DNA of 64,000 nt from Opitutaceae bacterium. GTDB lineage: Bacteria; Verrucomicrobiota; Verrucomicrobiia; Opitutales; Opitutaceae. A program made the translations under genes and the position numbers. The DNA is taken from contig JAIXWF010000012.1 of assembly GCA_027482185.1 (NCBI GenBank), positions 248,001 to 312,000 on the forward strand. Reading direction: 5' to 3'. The notes beneath the pieces are model-generated. The model made no database searches. It was given only the letters and a program-made list of their open reading frames with translations, and was not told the origin of the DNA. Positions 18,301 through 25,774 of the stretch are shown piece by piece (position 1 is the first letter of the stretch; the number at the start of each line of letters is the position of its first letter).

Positions 18301-18615
18301 GCGCCGGGCCACGGGCGGCAACTGTCCCTCCCGCACCAGTTCCGCGAGAATCGGCGACTCGCCCCGCGGCCGCCACGGCTGCCGGCCCGGCGCCTGGTAA
18401 TCGACCGGCCGATGGATCACCGCGGGAGGCACGCGGTCGAGCCGTTGCACGCGCGCGCGCGCGGCTTCGACCGTCGCGAGTTCCGCCGCGGCCGGCGCAG
18501 GCACGGGTTTGCCCAGGTCCGGCCGGAACAACGCGGCAAAGAGGTACAGCACCGCGGAGAAACCCGCGGCCGCCGCCAGAAACCGGCCGAGATTTGCCAG
18601 CAAACGTTTGTTCAC
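15310..18615 (-). CDS. fused ABC transporter substrate-binding protein/permease (peptide/oligosaccharide type)
   Basis: A 1,101-residue fusion. Residues 5-30 form a transmembrane anchor. Residues from about 60 to 700 are a family-5 extracellular solute-binding protein ([33 protein letters not shown] and similar). A transmembrane segment at about 705-727 leads into a DppB/OppB-type permease from about 759 to the end, with the cytoplasmic EAA loop [20 protein letters not shown]. Substrate capture and half of the channel are thus tethered. The second permease and the ATPases are not adjacent, so partners must lie elsewhere. The GTG at 18615 starts right before the anchor; an ATG at 18705 would add 30 Arg/Ala-rich residues. 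Confidence 0.85.
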   Translation of the reverse strand: MNKRLLANLGRFLAAAAGFSAVLYLFAALFRPDLGKPVPAPAAAELATVEAARARVQRLDRVPPAVIHRPVDYQAPGRQPWRPRGESPILAELVREGQLPPVARRVGPEPVVLEGVDGVGRYGGTWHRFVNSMGDFSTIYWRLSAATLVRWSPLGYPIVPHVAKAWEISPDFRSFTFELRRGMKWSDGHPLTADDIVYWYDHEIRFFNGQPKFLRAGATQGTVRKLDELRIRFEFAQPNPLFLERLASTGMNFEDHTEHIVPSHYLRKFHPELGDPALIRRTMETLGLSSPVAAYRRIKHFMNPEHPRLWPWILRTYNPTSPQVFVRNPYYWAVDPQGNQLPYLDRLVMDIRSNNLIATGAANGEVAMQDRHLRYDDHILLLGEAARHGYEVYHWKPSTQSLFAVYPNLNRRVDPARPETKLKHALLNETAFRQALSLAINRRDIIAAEFNGQAEPAQIAPPPDSPYHHPRLMRSFIEHDPARANRLLDGLGLTRRDAEGYRTFPDGTRMSFTLNLTDYTTDGPAQFVIDDWAKVGVRVLFRSRARRLFEQEKLVYEHDLTVWTGESEFYPLVEPRNFVPTYFESFYAPAFGTWYQYGGLHGDPAANRPNALEPPRGHPLRRAMEILDETSMMTSEPERIARFREVLDIAADNVWSISIATSPPQLVVVKKGFRNVPRTALFGANFQTPGNTGIETYFWERPKDDPVVREQVKNALVAPEPWLREGESDADGGNTLGATVGTLLALALALAIALAAARHPLIGRRLLLMAPTMLAVSVIVFVLVQLPPGDFAEMRVARLEMEGTPASEELAAELRRNFRLDEPLWQRYARWLGLTWFTTFQPADKGLLQGDLGLSMEHEKPAAEVIGDRIVLTVAVSLATVLFTWLIALPTGIYSAVRQYSPGDYVLTFAAFLGVSVPSFLLALVVMYLGKRWFGLSLSGLFSPEYASLQGWTWGKVADLMRHIWLPVLVLGCGSAAGMVRVMRANLLDELRKPYVTTARAKGVRPLRLLLKYPVRLALNPFVSSLGGLFPHLVSGGALVAMVLSLPMVGPTLFDALLAEDVYLAGSMLMILSLLGMIGTLVSDLLLLWLDPRIRFGGGTR

Positions 18616-18737
18616 AAAGGGGACCGCCGCCACCGCACCCAATTCCGCCGTCCGCAGCCAGCGCAATCTTCCGCGGCCCGCTGCGCACTTGCCAAGGCGC
18701 GCCACCGCCGCGAAGGTCCGGCCACACCTTCTCCCCG

Positions 18738-19661
18738 ATGCGCACCACCATGACTCGTCGTCACGCCCTCCGTTCTTTCGCCGGCGCCGCCGCCCTCGCG
18801 ACCGTCGCCGGCGCCCGCGCCGCCGAAACGGCCAAACCCGCCGCGGCCGCCGCCCCCGCGCCCGTGCCCGCCGCCAAGATCCGCCAGTCGGTCTGCAAAT
18901 GGTGTTTCAACAAGATCGACCTCGAACCCTTCGCCGTCGCCGCGAAGGAGATGGGCCTCGAGTCGGTCGAACTTCTCAATCCCGCCGACTTCCCGCTGCT
19001 GAAGAAGATCGGCCTGCACTGCGCCATGGTCAGCAACCCCACGGGCAAGACCGCCCAGGGCGTCACCGTCGGCGGCATCAACAAGGCGTGGAACCGCCCC
19101 GAACACCACGATACCCTCGTCGAGCTCTACGAGAAACGCATCGCCGAGGTCGCCGACGCCGGCTTCGAAAACCTCATCTGTTTCTCCGGCAACCGCGAGA
19201 AGATGCCCGACGAACAAGGCCTCGAAAACTGCGCCCTCGGCCTCAAACGCATTTTGCCGCTCGCCGAGAAACGCGGCGTCACCCTCGTGATGGAGCTCCT
19301 CAACTCCAAGGTGAACCACAAGGACTACATGTGCGACCGCTCCGCCTGGGGCATCGAGCTCTGCAAGCGCCTCGGCTCCGAGCGCTTCAAGCTGCTCTAC
19401 GACATCTACCACATGCAGATCATGGAAGGGGATGTGATCCGCACGATCCAGGAGAGCCACCGTTACTTCGCCCACTACCACACCGCCGGCAACCCCGGCC
19501 GCGCCGAGTTCGAGCCGCAGGACAACCAGGAGCTCAACTACGTGCCGATCATGCGCGCCATCAAAGCGACCGGCTTCAAGGGCTTCGTCGGCCAGGAGTT
19601 CATCCCGAAACGCGACGCCCTCGCCTCGCTCCGGGCCGCCGTGCAGCTCTGCAACGTCTGA
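18738..19661 (+). CDS. Tat-exported hydroxypyruvate isomerase-like TIM-barrel protein
   Basis: A 307-residue TIM-barrel isomerase of the AP-endonuclease-2 / hydroxypyruvate isomerase group. A twin-arginine leader (TRRHALRSFAGAAALATVAG) predicts export. Barrel motifs include MVSNPTGKT, CFSGNREKMP, LVMELLNSKVNH with the metal-binding Glu, YDIYHMQIMEGD and GFVGQEFIPKRD. Secreted members of this group are common in PVC genomes and their substrates are mostly unknown. The start at 18738 is preferred; an in-frame ATG at 18750 would still include the Tat motif. A terminator follows at 19685, so it is transcribed separately from the next sugar cluster. Confidence 0.86.
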   Translation: MRTTMTRRHALRSFAGAAALATVAGARAAETAKPAAAAAPAPVPAAKIRQSVCKWCFNKIDLEPFAVAAKEMGLESVELLNPADFPLLKKIGLHCAMVSNPTGKTAQGVTVGGINKAWNRPEHHDTLVELYEKRIAEVADAGFENLICFSGNREKMPDEQGLENCALGLKRILPLAEKRGVTLVMELLNSKVNHKDYMCDRSAWGIELCKRLGSERFKLLYDIYHMQIMEGDVIRTIQESHRYFAHYHTAGNPGRAEFEPQDNQELNYVPIMRAIKATGFKGFVGQEFIPKRDALASLRAAVQLCNV

Positions 19662-19684
19662 GGTCCGGCCGCCGGCCGTTCCCG

Positions 19685-19709
19685 GGCGCGTCCACGGACG
19701 CGCCTTTTT
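19685..19709 (+). terminator. intrinsic terminator after the isomerase gene
   Basis: GGCGCGTC (19685-19692) / GACGCGCC (19697-19704) with a 4-base loop, then TTTTT. It lies 24 bases after the stop of the isomerase gene and separates it from the sugar cluster that starts at 19843. Confidence 0.85.
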
Positions 19710-19842
19710 GCTATCCTCGCCGCCCGGCACCCTCCGGACGATTCGCCGCGAAATGCCGCAAATCGTCATCCCGCCGCCGAACCCGGCCATTCCGCCCGCG
19801 CCGGCGCCCTGCTAATCTCGCCGCTCCGTTTTCCCGTCCCGC

Positions 19843-20661
19843 ATGCGCTCCGCCATCACCGTCTCGCTCGTCCCCGAAGCCCGGGGCGGGCCCTTCGTGT
19901 ACTCCGCCGGGCTCGAAGCCGCCTGCGCCGACGCCGCCGCGCTCGGCTTCGACGCGATCGAAATCTTTCCGCCCGACGCGGAGTCCCTCGACGCCGCCGC
20001 CATCCGTGCGCTCGTCGGCCGCCACGGCCTGCGCGTCGCCGCCGTCGGCACCGGCGGCGGCTGGGTCCGCCACAAGCTGACACTCACCCACGCCGATCCC
20101 GCCGTGCGCACCCGCGCCGCGGCTTTCATCCGTGGCATCATCGACGTCGCCGGCGCCCTCGGCGCGCCCGCGATCATCGGTTCGATGCAGGGCCGCTGGG
20201 AAGGCGCCGTCTCCCGCGACGAAGCCCTCGCCCTGCTCGCGGCGGCGCTGGCCGAACTCGGCGACCACGCCGCGCGCCACGGCGTGCCGCTGCTCTACGA
20301 ACCGCTGAACCGCTACGAAACGAATCTCTTCAACCGCCTCGGCGACACCGCCGTCTGGCTGCGCGGCACGCCGGCCCGCCACGTTCGCCTGCTCGCCGAT
20401 CTCTTCCACATGAACATCGAGGAAACCGACCTCGCAGCCGCCCTGCGCGAAGCCGGCGAACTCGTCGGCCACGTGCACTTCGCGGATTCCAACCGCCGCG
20501 CCATCGGCTTCGGCCACACGGACGTGCGGCCGGTCATCGCCGCCTTGCGCGAACTCGGCTACCGCGGCTACCTGTCCGCCGAGGTGCTGCCCCTGCCCGA
20601 TCCCGCCGCCGCCGCCGCGCGCACGATCGCGGCCTTCCGTTCCGCCCTCGCCTCCGCCTGA
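19843..20661 (+). CDS. sugar phosphate isomerase/epimerase, TIM barrel
   Basis: A 272-residue TIM-barrel protein of the xylose-isomerase-like / AP-endonuclease-2 family. Metal-ligand segments are visible: LLYEPLNRYET (Glu), LLADLFHMNIEE (Asp and His), HVHFADSNR (His) and LSAEVLPLPD (Glu). There is no leader peptide, so it is cytoplasmic. It is the first gene of a tight four-gene cluster with a FucU-like mutarotase six bases downstream, then a reductase and a dehydrogenase. It probably interconverts a deoxy-sugar or keto-sugar such as an L-fucose or L-rhamnose pathway intermediate. The exact substrate is not determined. Confidence 0.84.
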   Translation: MRSAITVSLVPEARGGPFVYSAGLEAACADAAALGFDAIEIFPPDAESLDAAAIRALVGRHGLRVAAVGTGGGWVRHKLTLTHADPAVRTRAAAFIRGIIDVAGALGAPAIIGSMQGRWEGAVSRDEALALLAAALAELGDHAARHGVPLLYEPLNRYETNLFNRLGDTAVWLRGTPARHVRLLADLFHMNIEETDLAAALREAGELVGHVHFADSNRRAIGFGHTDVRPVIAALRELGYRGYLSAEVLPLPDPAAAAARTIAAFRSALASA

Positions 20662-20667
20662 TCCGCC

Positions 20668-21114
20668 ATGCTCAAGACCTCGCTCACGCACCCCGACATC
20701 CTCCGCGTGCTCGCCCGCGCCGGGCACCACGCCAAGATCCTCATCGCCGACGGCAACTACCCCGCCTCGTCGAAACGCGGTCCGCACGCGGAACTCGTTT
20801 GCCTCAACCTCGCCCCCGGCGTCGTCACCGTGGCCCAGGTCCTCCGCGCCATTCTCAGCGCCGCCCCCATCGACCACGTCGCCACCATGGGCATCCCCGC
20901 CGACGATCCCTACGCGCGGCACGGCGAGCCGCCGGTCTGGGCCGAGTACCGCGCCGTCATTGCCGCTTCGGGCGCGAAACTCGCCCTCGAGCCGATCCTG
21001 AAATGGGACTTCTACAAACACGTCGAAAGTCCCGACCACGTGCTCACGATCCAGACCGCGGACCAGAGCCTCTGGGCCAACGTGCTCCTCACGATGGGCT
21101 GCCGCACCGACTGA
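20668..21114 (+). CDS. RbsD/FucU family sugar mutarotase
   Basis: A 148-residue member of the RbsD/FucU family, which interconverts anomers or ring forms of L-fucose or D-ribose. The N-terminus LTHPDILRVLARAGHHAKIL and ADGNYPASSKRG follow the FucU pattern, with the catalytic His in the first helix. The GIPADDP and WAEY segments also fit FucU. It lies between a TIM-barrel isomerase (6-base gap) and an aldo/keto reductase (20-base gap), which favours a deoxy-hexose such as L-fucose over ribose. Confidence 0.86.
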   Translation: MLKTSLTHPDILRVLARAGHHAKILIADGNYPASSKRGPHAELVCLNLAPGVVTVAQVLRAILSAAPIDHVATMGIPADDPYARHGEPPVWAEYRAVIAASGAKLALEPILKWDFYKHVESPDHVLTIQTADQSLWANVLLTMGCRTD

Positions 21115-21134
21115 ACCGTTCGCCGCTTTTCAAC

Positions 21135-22067
21135 ATGCAAACCCGCCGCCTTGGAAAAACCGACCTTCACCTCCCGGTCCTGAGCTTTGGGGCCAGTTCG
21201 CTCGGCGCCGAATTCCGCAGCGTCACCCTCGACGAAGTGCTCGCCAGTGTGCGCGTCGCGCTCGACTGCGGCCTCACGATGATCGACACGTCGCCGTTCT
21301 ACGGCCGCGGCATGAGCGAGGTCCTGCTCGGCGTCGCCCTCAAAGGCGTGCCCCGCGAATCCTACACGCTTTGCACCAAGTTGGGCCGCTACGATCTGCA
21401 GCATTTCGATTTCTCCGCCAAGCGCGTCGCGGAAAGCGTCGACGTGTCGCTGCACCGCCTCGGCACCGACCATCTCGACATCATCCTGTGCCACGACATC
21501 GAGTTCGTACCGATGCAGCAGATCGTCGACGAGACGCTGCCGGCCCTGCGCAAAATCCAGCAAGCCGGCAAAGTTCGCTACATCGGTTTCAGCGGTTACC
21601 CGATGAAGATCTTCCGCTTCATTCTCGACCAGACCGACGTCGACTGCGTCCTCAGCTACAACCAGTACACGCTGCAGAACACGCGCTTCGCCGACGAAGT
21701 CGTGCCCTACCTCAAGGCCCGCGGCGTCGGCGTGATGAACGCCGGTCCGTTCAGCGCCCGCCTGCTCACCAATGCGCCTCTCCCCGCGTGGTTGAAGGAA
21801 CCGGAAACCGTGAAGGCCGCCGCCCGCCGCGCCGCCGCGCTCTGCGCCTCCCGCGGCACCGACATCGCCAAGCTCGCCCTGCAATTCTCCCTCGCCCACG
21901 GCGACATCGCGACGACCGTCGCCGGCAGCGCCAACCCGAACAACATCCGGACCTGGGCCAAGTGGGCGGCCGAACCCATCGACACTGCCCTCCTCGCCGA
22001 GGTGCAGGCGATCTTCGCCCCGGTGAAAAACCTCGGCCACGCCGAAGGACTGCCGGAAAACAACTGA
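21135..22067 (+). CDS. aldo/keto reductase (sugar dehydrogenase-like)
   Basis: A 310-residue NAD(P)-dependent aldo/keto reductase. The catalytic tetrad is complete: D51, Y56, K82 and H120. The C-terminal cofactor-binding part contains TTVAGSANPNNI. Its style (LGKTDLHLPVLSFGASSLG, then DTSPFYG) is like L-galactose / L-fucose dehydrogenases, which oxidise the C1 of L-sugars. This would fit between the mutarotase and the following zinc dehydrogenase. The start ATG at 21135 gives MQTRRLGKT and lies 20 bases after the mutarotase gene. Confidence 0.88.
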   Translation: MQTRRLGKTDLHLPVLSFGASSLGAEFRSVTLDEVLASVRVALDCGLTMIDTSPFYGRGMSEVLLGVALKGVPRESYTLCTKLGRYDLQHFDFSAKRVAESVDVSLHRLGTDHLDIILCHDIEFVPMQQIVDETLPALRKIQQAGKVRYIGFSGYPMKIFRFILDQTDVDCVLSYNQYTLQNTRFADEVVPYLKARGVGVMNAGPFSARLLTNAPLPAWLKEPETVKAAARRAAALCASRGTDIAKLALQFSLAHGDIATTVAGSANPNNIRTWAKWAAEPIDTALLAEVQAIFAPVKNLGHAEGLPENN

Positions 22068-22077
22068 CCCTTTCCCG

Positions 22078-23106
22078 ATGCAAGCGATCCAACTCGAAAA
22101 GCCGCAGTCCTTCCGCGCCATCGACATAGTCGAGCCGCCCGCCCCCGGCCCCGGCGAAGTCCTGCTCCGCACCCATCGCGTCGGCATCTGCGGCACCGAC
22201 TACGGCGGGTACTTGGGCAAGATGCCGTTTTACTCGTACCCTCGCATCCCCGGTCACGAACTCGGCGTCGAAGTCCTCGCCGTCGGCGCCGGCGTGACCA
22301 ACGTCGCCCCCGGCGACCGCTGCTCCGTCGAGCCCTACCTGAACTGCCAGCGCTGCTATTCCTGCCGCCGCGGCCTGACGAATTGCTGCGAATCCAACCA
22401 GACCCTCGGCGTCATGTGCGACGGCGGTCTCTGCGAGCGGCTCATCTTGCCCGCGCGCAAGATGCACGTCTCCCGCACGCTCAGCTACGACCAGCTCGCG
22501 CTCGTCGAGACGCTCGCCATCGGCTGCCACGCCGTCGACCGCGGCGGCGTGAAGGCCGGCGACAACGTCCTCGTCATCGGCGCCGGCCCCATCGGCCTCT
22601 CCGCGATCGAGTTCGTGAAAGTCGCCGGCGCCACCTGCATCGTCCTCGACATGAACGAGGGCCGCCTCGCCTTCTGTCGCGACCGGCTGAAGGTCCCGCA
22701 CACCATCGTCGCGAAAGGCGACGGCTCCGAACTGGCGGCACTGCAGGCGCTGACAAACGGCCAGTTGGCCGATGTCGTGATCGACGCCACCGGCCACCAC
22801 AAATCGATGGCCGGTGCCCTCGCCTACTGCGCCTTTGGCGGAAAACTCGTCTACGTCGGAATCACCCAGCAGGAGATTTCGTTCCTCCAAGCACCCTACC
22901 TGCATCGCCGCGAACTCACCGTCATGGGTTCGCGCAACGCCCACTCCCGCGACTTCGCCCGCATCATCCGTTTGATCGAGGAAGGCGTCATCGACACCGA
23001 CCCGTGGATCACGCACCGCAGCGACTTCGCCGGCATGATCGGGGCGTTTCCCGCCTGGCTGAAACCGGAAACCGGCGTGATCAAAGCGATCGTTGCCCTG
23101 ACCTGA
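22078..23106 (+). CDS. zinc-dependent alcohol/sugar dehydrogenase
   Basis: A 342-residue medium-chain dehydrogenase. Catalytic zinc ligands are C38, H60 and E61, and the structural zinc lobe has C90, C93, C96 and C104. The NAD-binding fold begins with VLVIGAGPIGLSAIEF. Homologues oxidise polyols or sugar acids, for example L-galactonate or L-threonine. Given its place at the end of the mutarotase/reductase cluster (10-base gap), a role in L-fucose/L-galactose-type catabolism is likely but inferred. The gene is convergent with the AraC regulator. Confidence 0.88.
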   Translation: MQAIQLEKPQSFRAIDIVEPPAPGPGEVLLRTHRVGICGTDYGGYLGKMPFYSYPRIPGHELGVEVLAVGAGVTNVAPGDRCSVEPYLNCQRCYSCRRGLTNCCESNQTLGVMCDGGLCERLILPARKMHVSRTLSYDQLALVETLAIGCHAVDRGGVKAGDNVLVIGAGPIGLSAIEFVKVAGATCIVLDMNEGRLAFCRDRLKVPHTIVAKGDGSELAALQALTNGQLADVVIDATGHHKSMAGALAYCAFGGKLVYVGITQQEISFLQAPYLHRRELTVMGSRNAHSRDFARIIRLIEEGVIDTDPWITHRSDFAGMIGAFPAWLKPETGVIKAIVALT

Positions 23107-23114
23107 TCGCGGCC

Positions 23115-23139
23115 GCGGGCGGGTGCGTTCGCCGCCCGC
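23115..23139. terminator. possible GC hairpin in convergent gap
   Basis: GCGGGCGG (23115-23122) / CCGCCCGC (23132-23139) with a 9-base loop lies between the converging dehydrogenase and AraC genes. There is no T-tract on either strand, so termination by this hairpin alone is uncertain. Confidence 0.35.
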
Positions 23140-23157
23140 CGCCCCGTCCAAACTCGC

Positions 23158-24057
23158 TCAACGGCGGGAAAACGTCGGCGTCCTCGCCCCGAGAAAAGCC
23201 AGCGGCGACACGCCGTGCACCCGCTTGAAGGTGCGGGAAAACTGGAACGGATCTGTGTCCAGCTCCGCGGCAACTTCGCGGACCAACGCCCCCGAAGCCT
23301 GCAACCGGTCCGCCGCCCAATCCATCTGGCGGCGTTGCAGGTAGCGCAGCGGCGCCTCGTCGTGGAACCGCCGGAACAGCCGGCCCAGGTGCGATGAATC
23401 CACGTGGCAGGCCTGCGCGACCTCCGCGACGGAACGCAGCTTGAGAAAACGGCCGTCGATGAACTCGCGGCAGCGTTCGAACGTCGCGCGGGCGCGGCGC
23501 GCGGCCGCCGCTTCCGGCCTTCCCGACCGCGCGATCGTCCGCAACAACAGCTCGAGTTGCAGCGCGCACAGCCGCTCGGTCTGGCGGTCGCGCTGCGTCC
23601 CGAGCCGCACCAGCGTATCGAAGGCCTGCCGGACTTCTCCCAAAGCCGAGACGACGGCCGTGCCTCCGGGCTCGAGCCCGCCGGCGCGCAGGAGCGGCCG
23701 TGCCGGCCGGCCGATGAAATCCGCGAAGTACTTGATCAACGGCGCCCCCTTCGCGCTGCGGATCGTGTGCGGCACGCCGGGACCGTAGGCAAACAGCGAC
23801 CCCGCGGCCAACGGCTGCGTGCGGCCACCCAGCACAACTTCGCCGCGCCCCGCCGCGACGTACTCGACACATAGGTACGGAAAATCGCGTCGCTCGACCA
23901 CGTAGTCCGGCGCGCAGGTCTCCACACCCCCGCACACCACCGTGAGCTCGCGCGCCGTCCGCGGCCGCAGGTTGAGGTAAAAGCGCCGCGCCGCGGTCAC
24001 CTGCCGCGACACGAAGGCGGGCAAAGGCAAGGGCGCGGGCGACGGCGAAGCAGTCAT
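23158..24057 (-). CDS. AraC family transcriptional regulator
   Basis: A 299-residue regulator. An N-terminal cupin-like sensing domain (about 20-150; VEYVAAGRGEVVLGG, GSLFAYGPGVPHTI) is followed by a C-terminal double helix-turn-helix of AraC type (about 205-295; SVAEVAQACHVDSSHLGRLF, then FQFSRTFKRVHGVSPLAF). The start at 24057 (MTASPSPAP) is chosen, since longer readings run antisense to the sigma-factor gene. It converges on the sugar cluster and probably responds to its sugar, though this is positional inference. Its 5' end is divergent from the ECF sigma gene over 169 bases. Confidence 0.9.
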   Translation of the reverse strand: MTASPSPAPLPLPAFVSRQVTAARRFYLNLRPRTARELTVVCGGVETCAPDYVVERRDFPYLCVEYVAAGRGEVVLGGRTQPLAAGSLFAYGPGVPHTIRSAKGAPLIKYFADFIGRPARPLLRAGGLEPGGTAVVSALGEVRQAFDTLVRLGTQRDRQTERLCALQLELLLRTIARSGRPEAAAARRARATFERCREFIDGRFLKLRSVAEVAQACHVDSSHLGRLFRRFHDEAPLRYLQRRQMDWAADRLQASGALVREVAAELDTDPFQFSRTFKRVHGVSPLAFLGARTPTFSRR

Positions 24058-24226
24058 GGCGGGGCCCACGCGACACCGCCGGCGGCCCGGTTTCAAGGTG
24101 GATAGTCCATCCTGTGAACTATGCCCGCCGGGCCCGACCTCCGGTCGTGGCCGATTCGCTCCAAATTTCCGCCCTTTCGTCCCCGGAGCGTTGGGTCCCC
24201 GCCCGCCCCCCGCTTTTCTCGGCGCC

Positions 24227-24850
24227 ATGAGGCACCCGCATTCCGACCAACTGGCCACCGTCACTTCCGTCCGTCCCACCGCCGAGCCCGTCAGCGCCGA
24301 GCGCCGCGAGCTCACTTCCCTCGTCCTCCGGGCCCAGGCCGAAGACCTTGCCGCCCAATCCGAATTGGTCCGCCGGTACTCGCACCGCATCGCCGGCTTC
24401 CTCCGCACGATGCTCCGCGACCACAGCGCGATCGAGGACGTGACCCAGACCGTCTTCATCAAGATGGTCCGCCGCCTCCGTTGGCTCCGGGACGCGGCGT
24501 CGTTCGAATCCTGGCTCTTCGCGATGGCCCGCAGCACCGCCCTCGATTACCTCCGCAGCCGGCGCCGCCGCCCCGAGACCCTCATCGAGGACATCTCCGA
24601 ATTCGAATCCGCCGACCCGAGCCGCCCGGCTCTCCTTTCCGAAATCACCGAGGCCCTCGAGCTCGCGCTCACCCAACTCTCGCCCAAGGACCGCACCCTC
24701 GTCAGCCTCGTGGTCGAGGGCCACAGCTACCAGACCATCGCGGAACGCGAGGGTCTGACCCTCGGCGCCGTCAAGGCCCGCCTCACCCGCGTCCGCCCCT
24801 TCCTCCGCACCGCCGTCGGCGAAGCCACCGGCACCCGCCTCGCCGCCTGA
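24227..24850 (+). CDS. ECF-type RNA polymerase sigma factor
   Basis: A 207-residue sigma-70 family protein with region 2 (about 45-115; IEDVTQTVFIKMVRRLRWLR, SWLFAMARSTALDYLRSRRR) and region 4 (about 140-200; LSPKDRTLVSLVVEGHSYQTIA with its helix-turn-helix). There is no region 1.1 or 3, as expected for ECF sigmas. No anti-sigma gene follows: downstream is a repeat tract and a convergent LytTR gene. Control must therefore come from elsewhere or from its own promoter. The ATG at 24227 was selected because the upstream frame is Pro/Arg-rich non-coding. Confidence 0.9.
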   Translation: MRHPHSDQLATVTSVRPTAEPVSAERRELTSLVLRAQAEDLAAQSELVRRYSHRIAGFLRTMLRDHSAIEDVTQTVFIKMVRRLRWLRDAASFESWLFAMARSTALDYLRSRRRRPETLIEDISEFESADPSRPALLSEITEALELALTQLSPKDRTLVSLVVEGHSYQTIAEREGLTLGAVKARLTRVRPFLRTAVGEATGTRLAA

Positions 24851-24901
24851 GGCGCCCGGCCGGCGTCGCGGACTTTTCGCTCTGCATCGGCATCCGAGGG
24901 T

Positions 24902-24972
24902 CTGCGGTCGCGGTCTCCGGTTTCCGCATTCCGGTCTCCGGTCTTGGTAGCTCCGGTTTCCGGTTTTTCCGA
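24902..24972. repeat. low-complexity intergenic repeat tract
   Basis: A run of CCGGTTTCC / GGTCTCCGG units in the convergent gap between the sigma factor and the LytTR regulator. The 20 bases at 24923-24942 are identical to 9420-9439. It has no coding potential and no T-tract hairpin. Confidence 0.75.
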
Positions 24973-25006
24973 TCCCTTTCCGCCCGCGCATCCGCGCCGC
25001 CGAACC

Positions 25007-25774
25007 TCAGCCGAACTTCAGCCGGTCCTGCAACTCGCGCAGGCCCCGTGTCATCGGCAGTCGGGCCCCGCCCGTGATCACGATCACGTGCTCGTTGTTG
25101 AACGTCGGCTCCACGTGCTCGACGCGGTCGAGGTTCACGATCGCAGAACGGCTGACGCGGACGAAATCCTTCGGCGACAGCTGCTCCTCGAAGGTCGCCA
25201 GCGTCTCGCGCACGACATGGTTCTCCTTGCCGGCGTGGAGCACGACGTAGTTGCCCGACGCCTCGATCCAATCGATGTCGCCGGTACGGACAAAACGCAC
25301 GCGGTTGCGATCCCGCACCACCACGCGCGCCAGGTATTCCGGCTTCGCCGCCGGCTGGGCCTGCTGCGCCAGCAACGCCAGCAACCGCTGCGTCGCCTCG
25401 TCCGGTTGCTGCCGCGCCAATTGCTCGCGCGCCCGCGCCACGGCCGCCTTGAAGCGCGCCACTTTGAACGGCTTCAGCACGTAGTCCAGGGCCTGGGCCT
25501 CGAACGCCTTCACCGCATGTTCATCGAAGGCCGTGACAAAAATCACCGTCGGCAGCGGCGCGGCCAATTCGCGCAACACCTCGAACCCGTCCATCTCCGG
25601 CATCTGCACGTCGAGAAACAGCAGGTCCGGCCGGCGGCCCCGCAGGGCCTCGACCGCCTCGGCGCCGTTGCTGCACTCCGCCAGCAATTCGAAATCGCCC
25701 TCCGCTTCCAGCAACGTGCGGATGCGTTCCCGCGCCAGCGGCTCGTCGTCGACAATCACGGCCGTGAGCTTCAC
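25007..25774 (-). CDS. LytTR-type response regulator
   Basis: A 255-residue response regulator. The receiver domain has acidic residues D9, D10 and E11, phosphoacceptor D55 (LFLDVQMPEMDG), T81 and K101. A linker rich in Gln/Ala (about 115-145) leads to a LytTR DNA-binding domain (about 150-250; IDWIEASGNYVVLH, RVSRSAIVNLDRVEHVEP). The GTG start at 25774 overlaps the stop of the upstream sensor kinase gene (GTGA), so the pair is translationally coupled. Targets are unknown, but the adjacent divergent giant surface protein at 27400 is an obvious candidate. Confidence 0.93.
   Translation of the reverse strand: MKLTAVIVDDEPLARERIRTLLEAEGDFELLAECSNGAEAVEALRGRRPDLLFLDVQMPEMDGFEVLRELAAPLPTVIFVTAFDEHAVKAFEAQALDYVLKPFKVARFKAAVARAREQLARQQPDEATQRLLALLAQQAQPAAKPEYLARVVVRDRNRVRFVRTGDIDWIEASGNYVVLHAGKENHVVRETLATFEEQLSPKDFVRVSRSAIVNLDRVEHVEPTFNNEHVIVITGGARLPMTRGLRELQDRLKFG

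Noticed and set aside
15727..18753. A 1,008-residue plus-strand open frame opposite the ABC fusion protein
   Set aside because: Arg/Glu/His-rich composition and no domain, whereas the minus strand carries the solute-binding and permease motifs.
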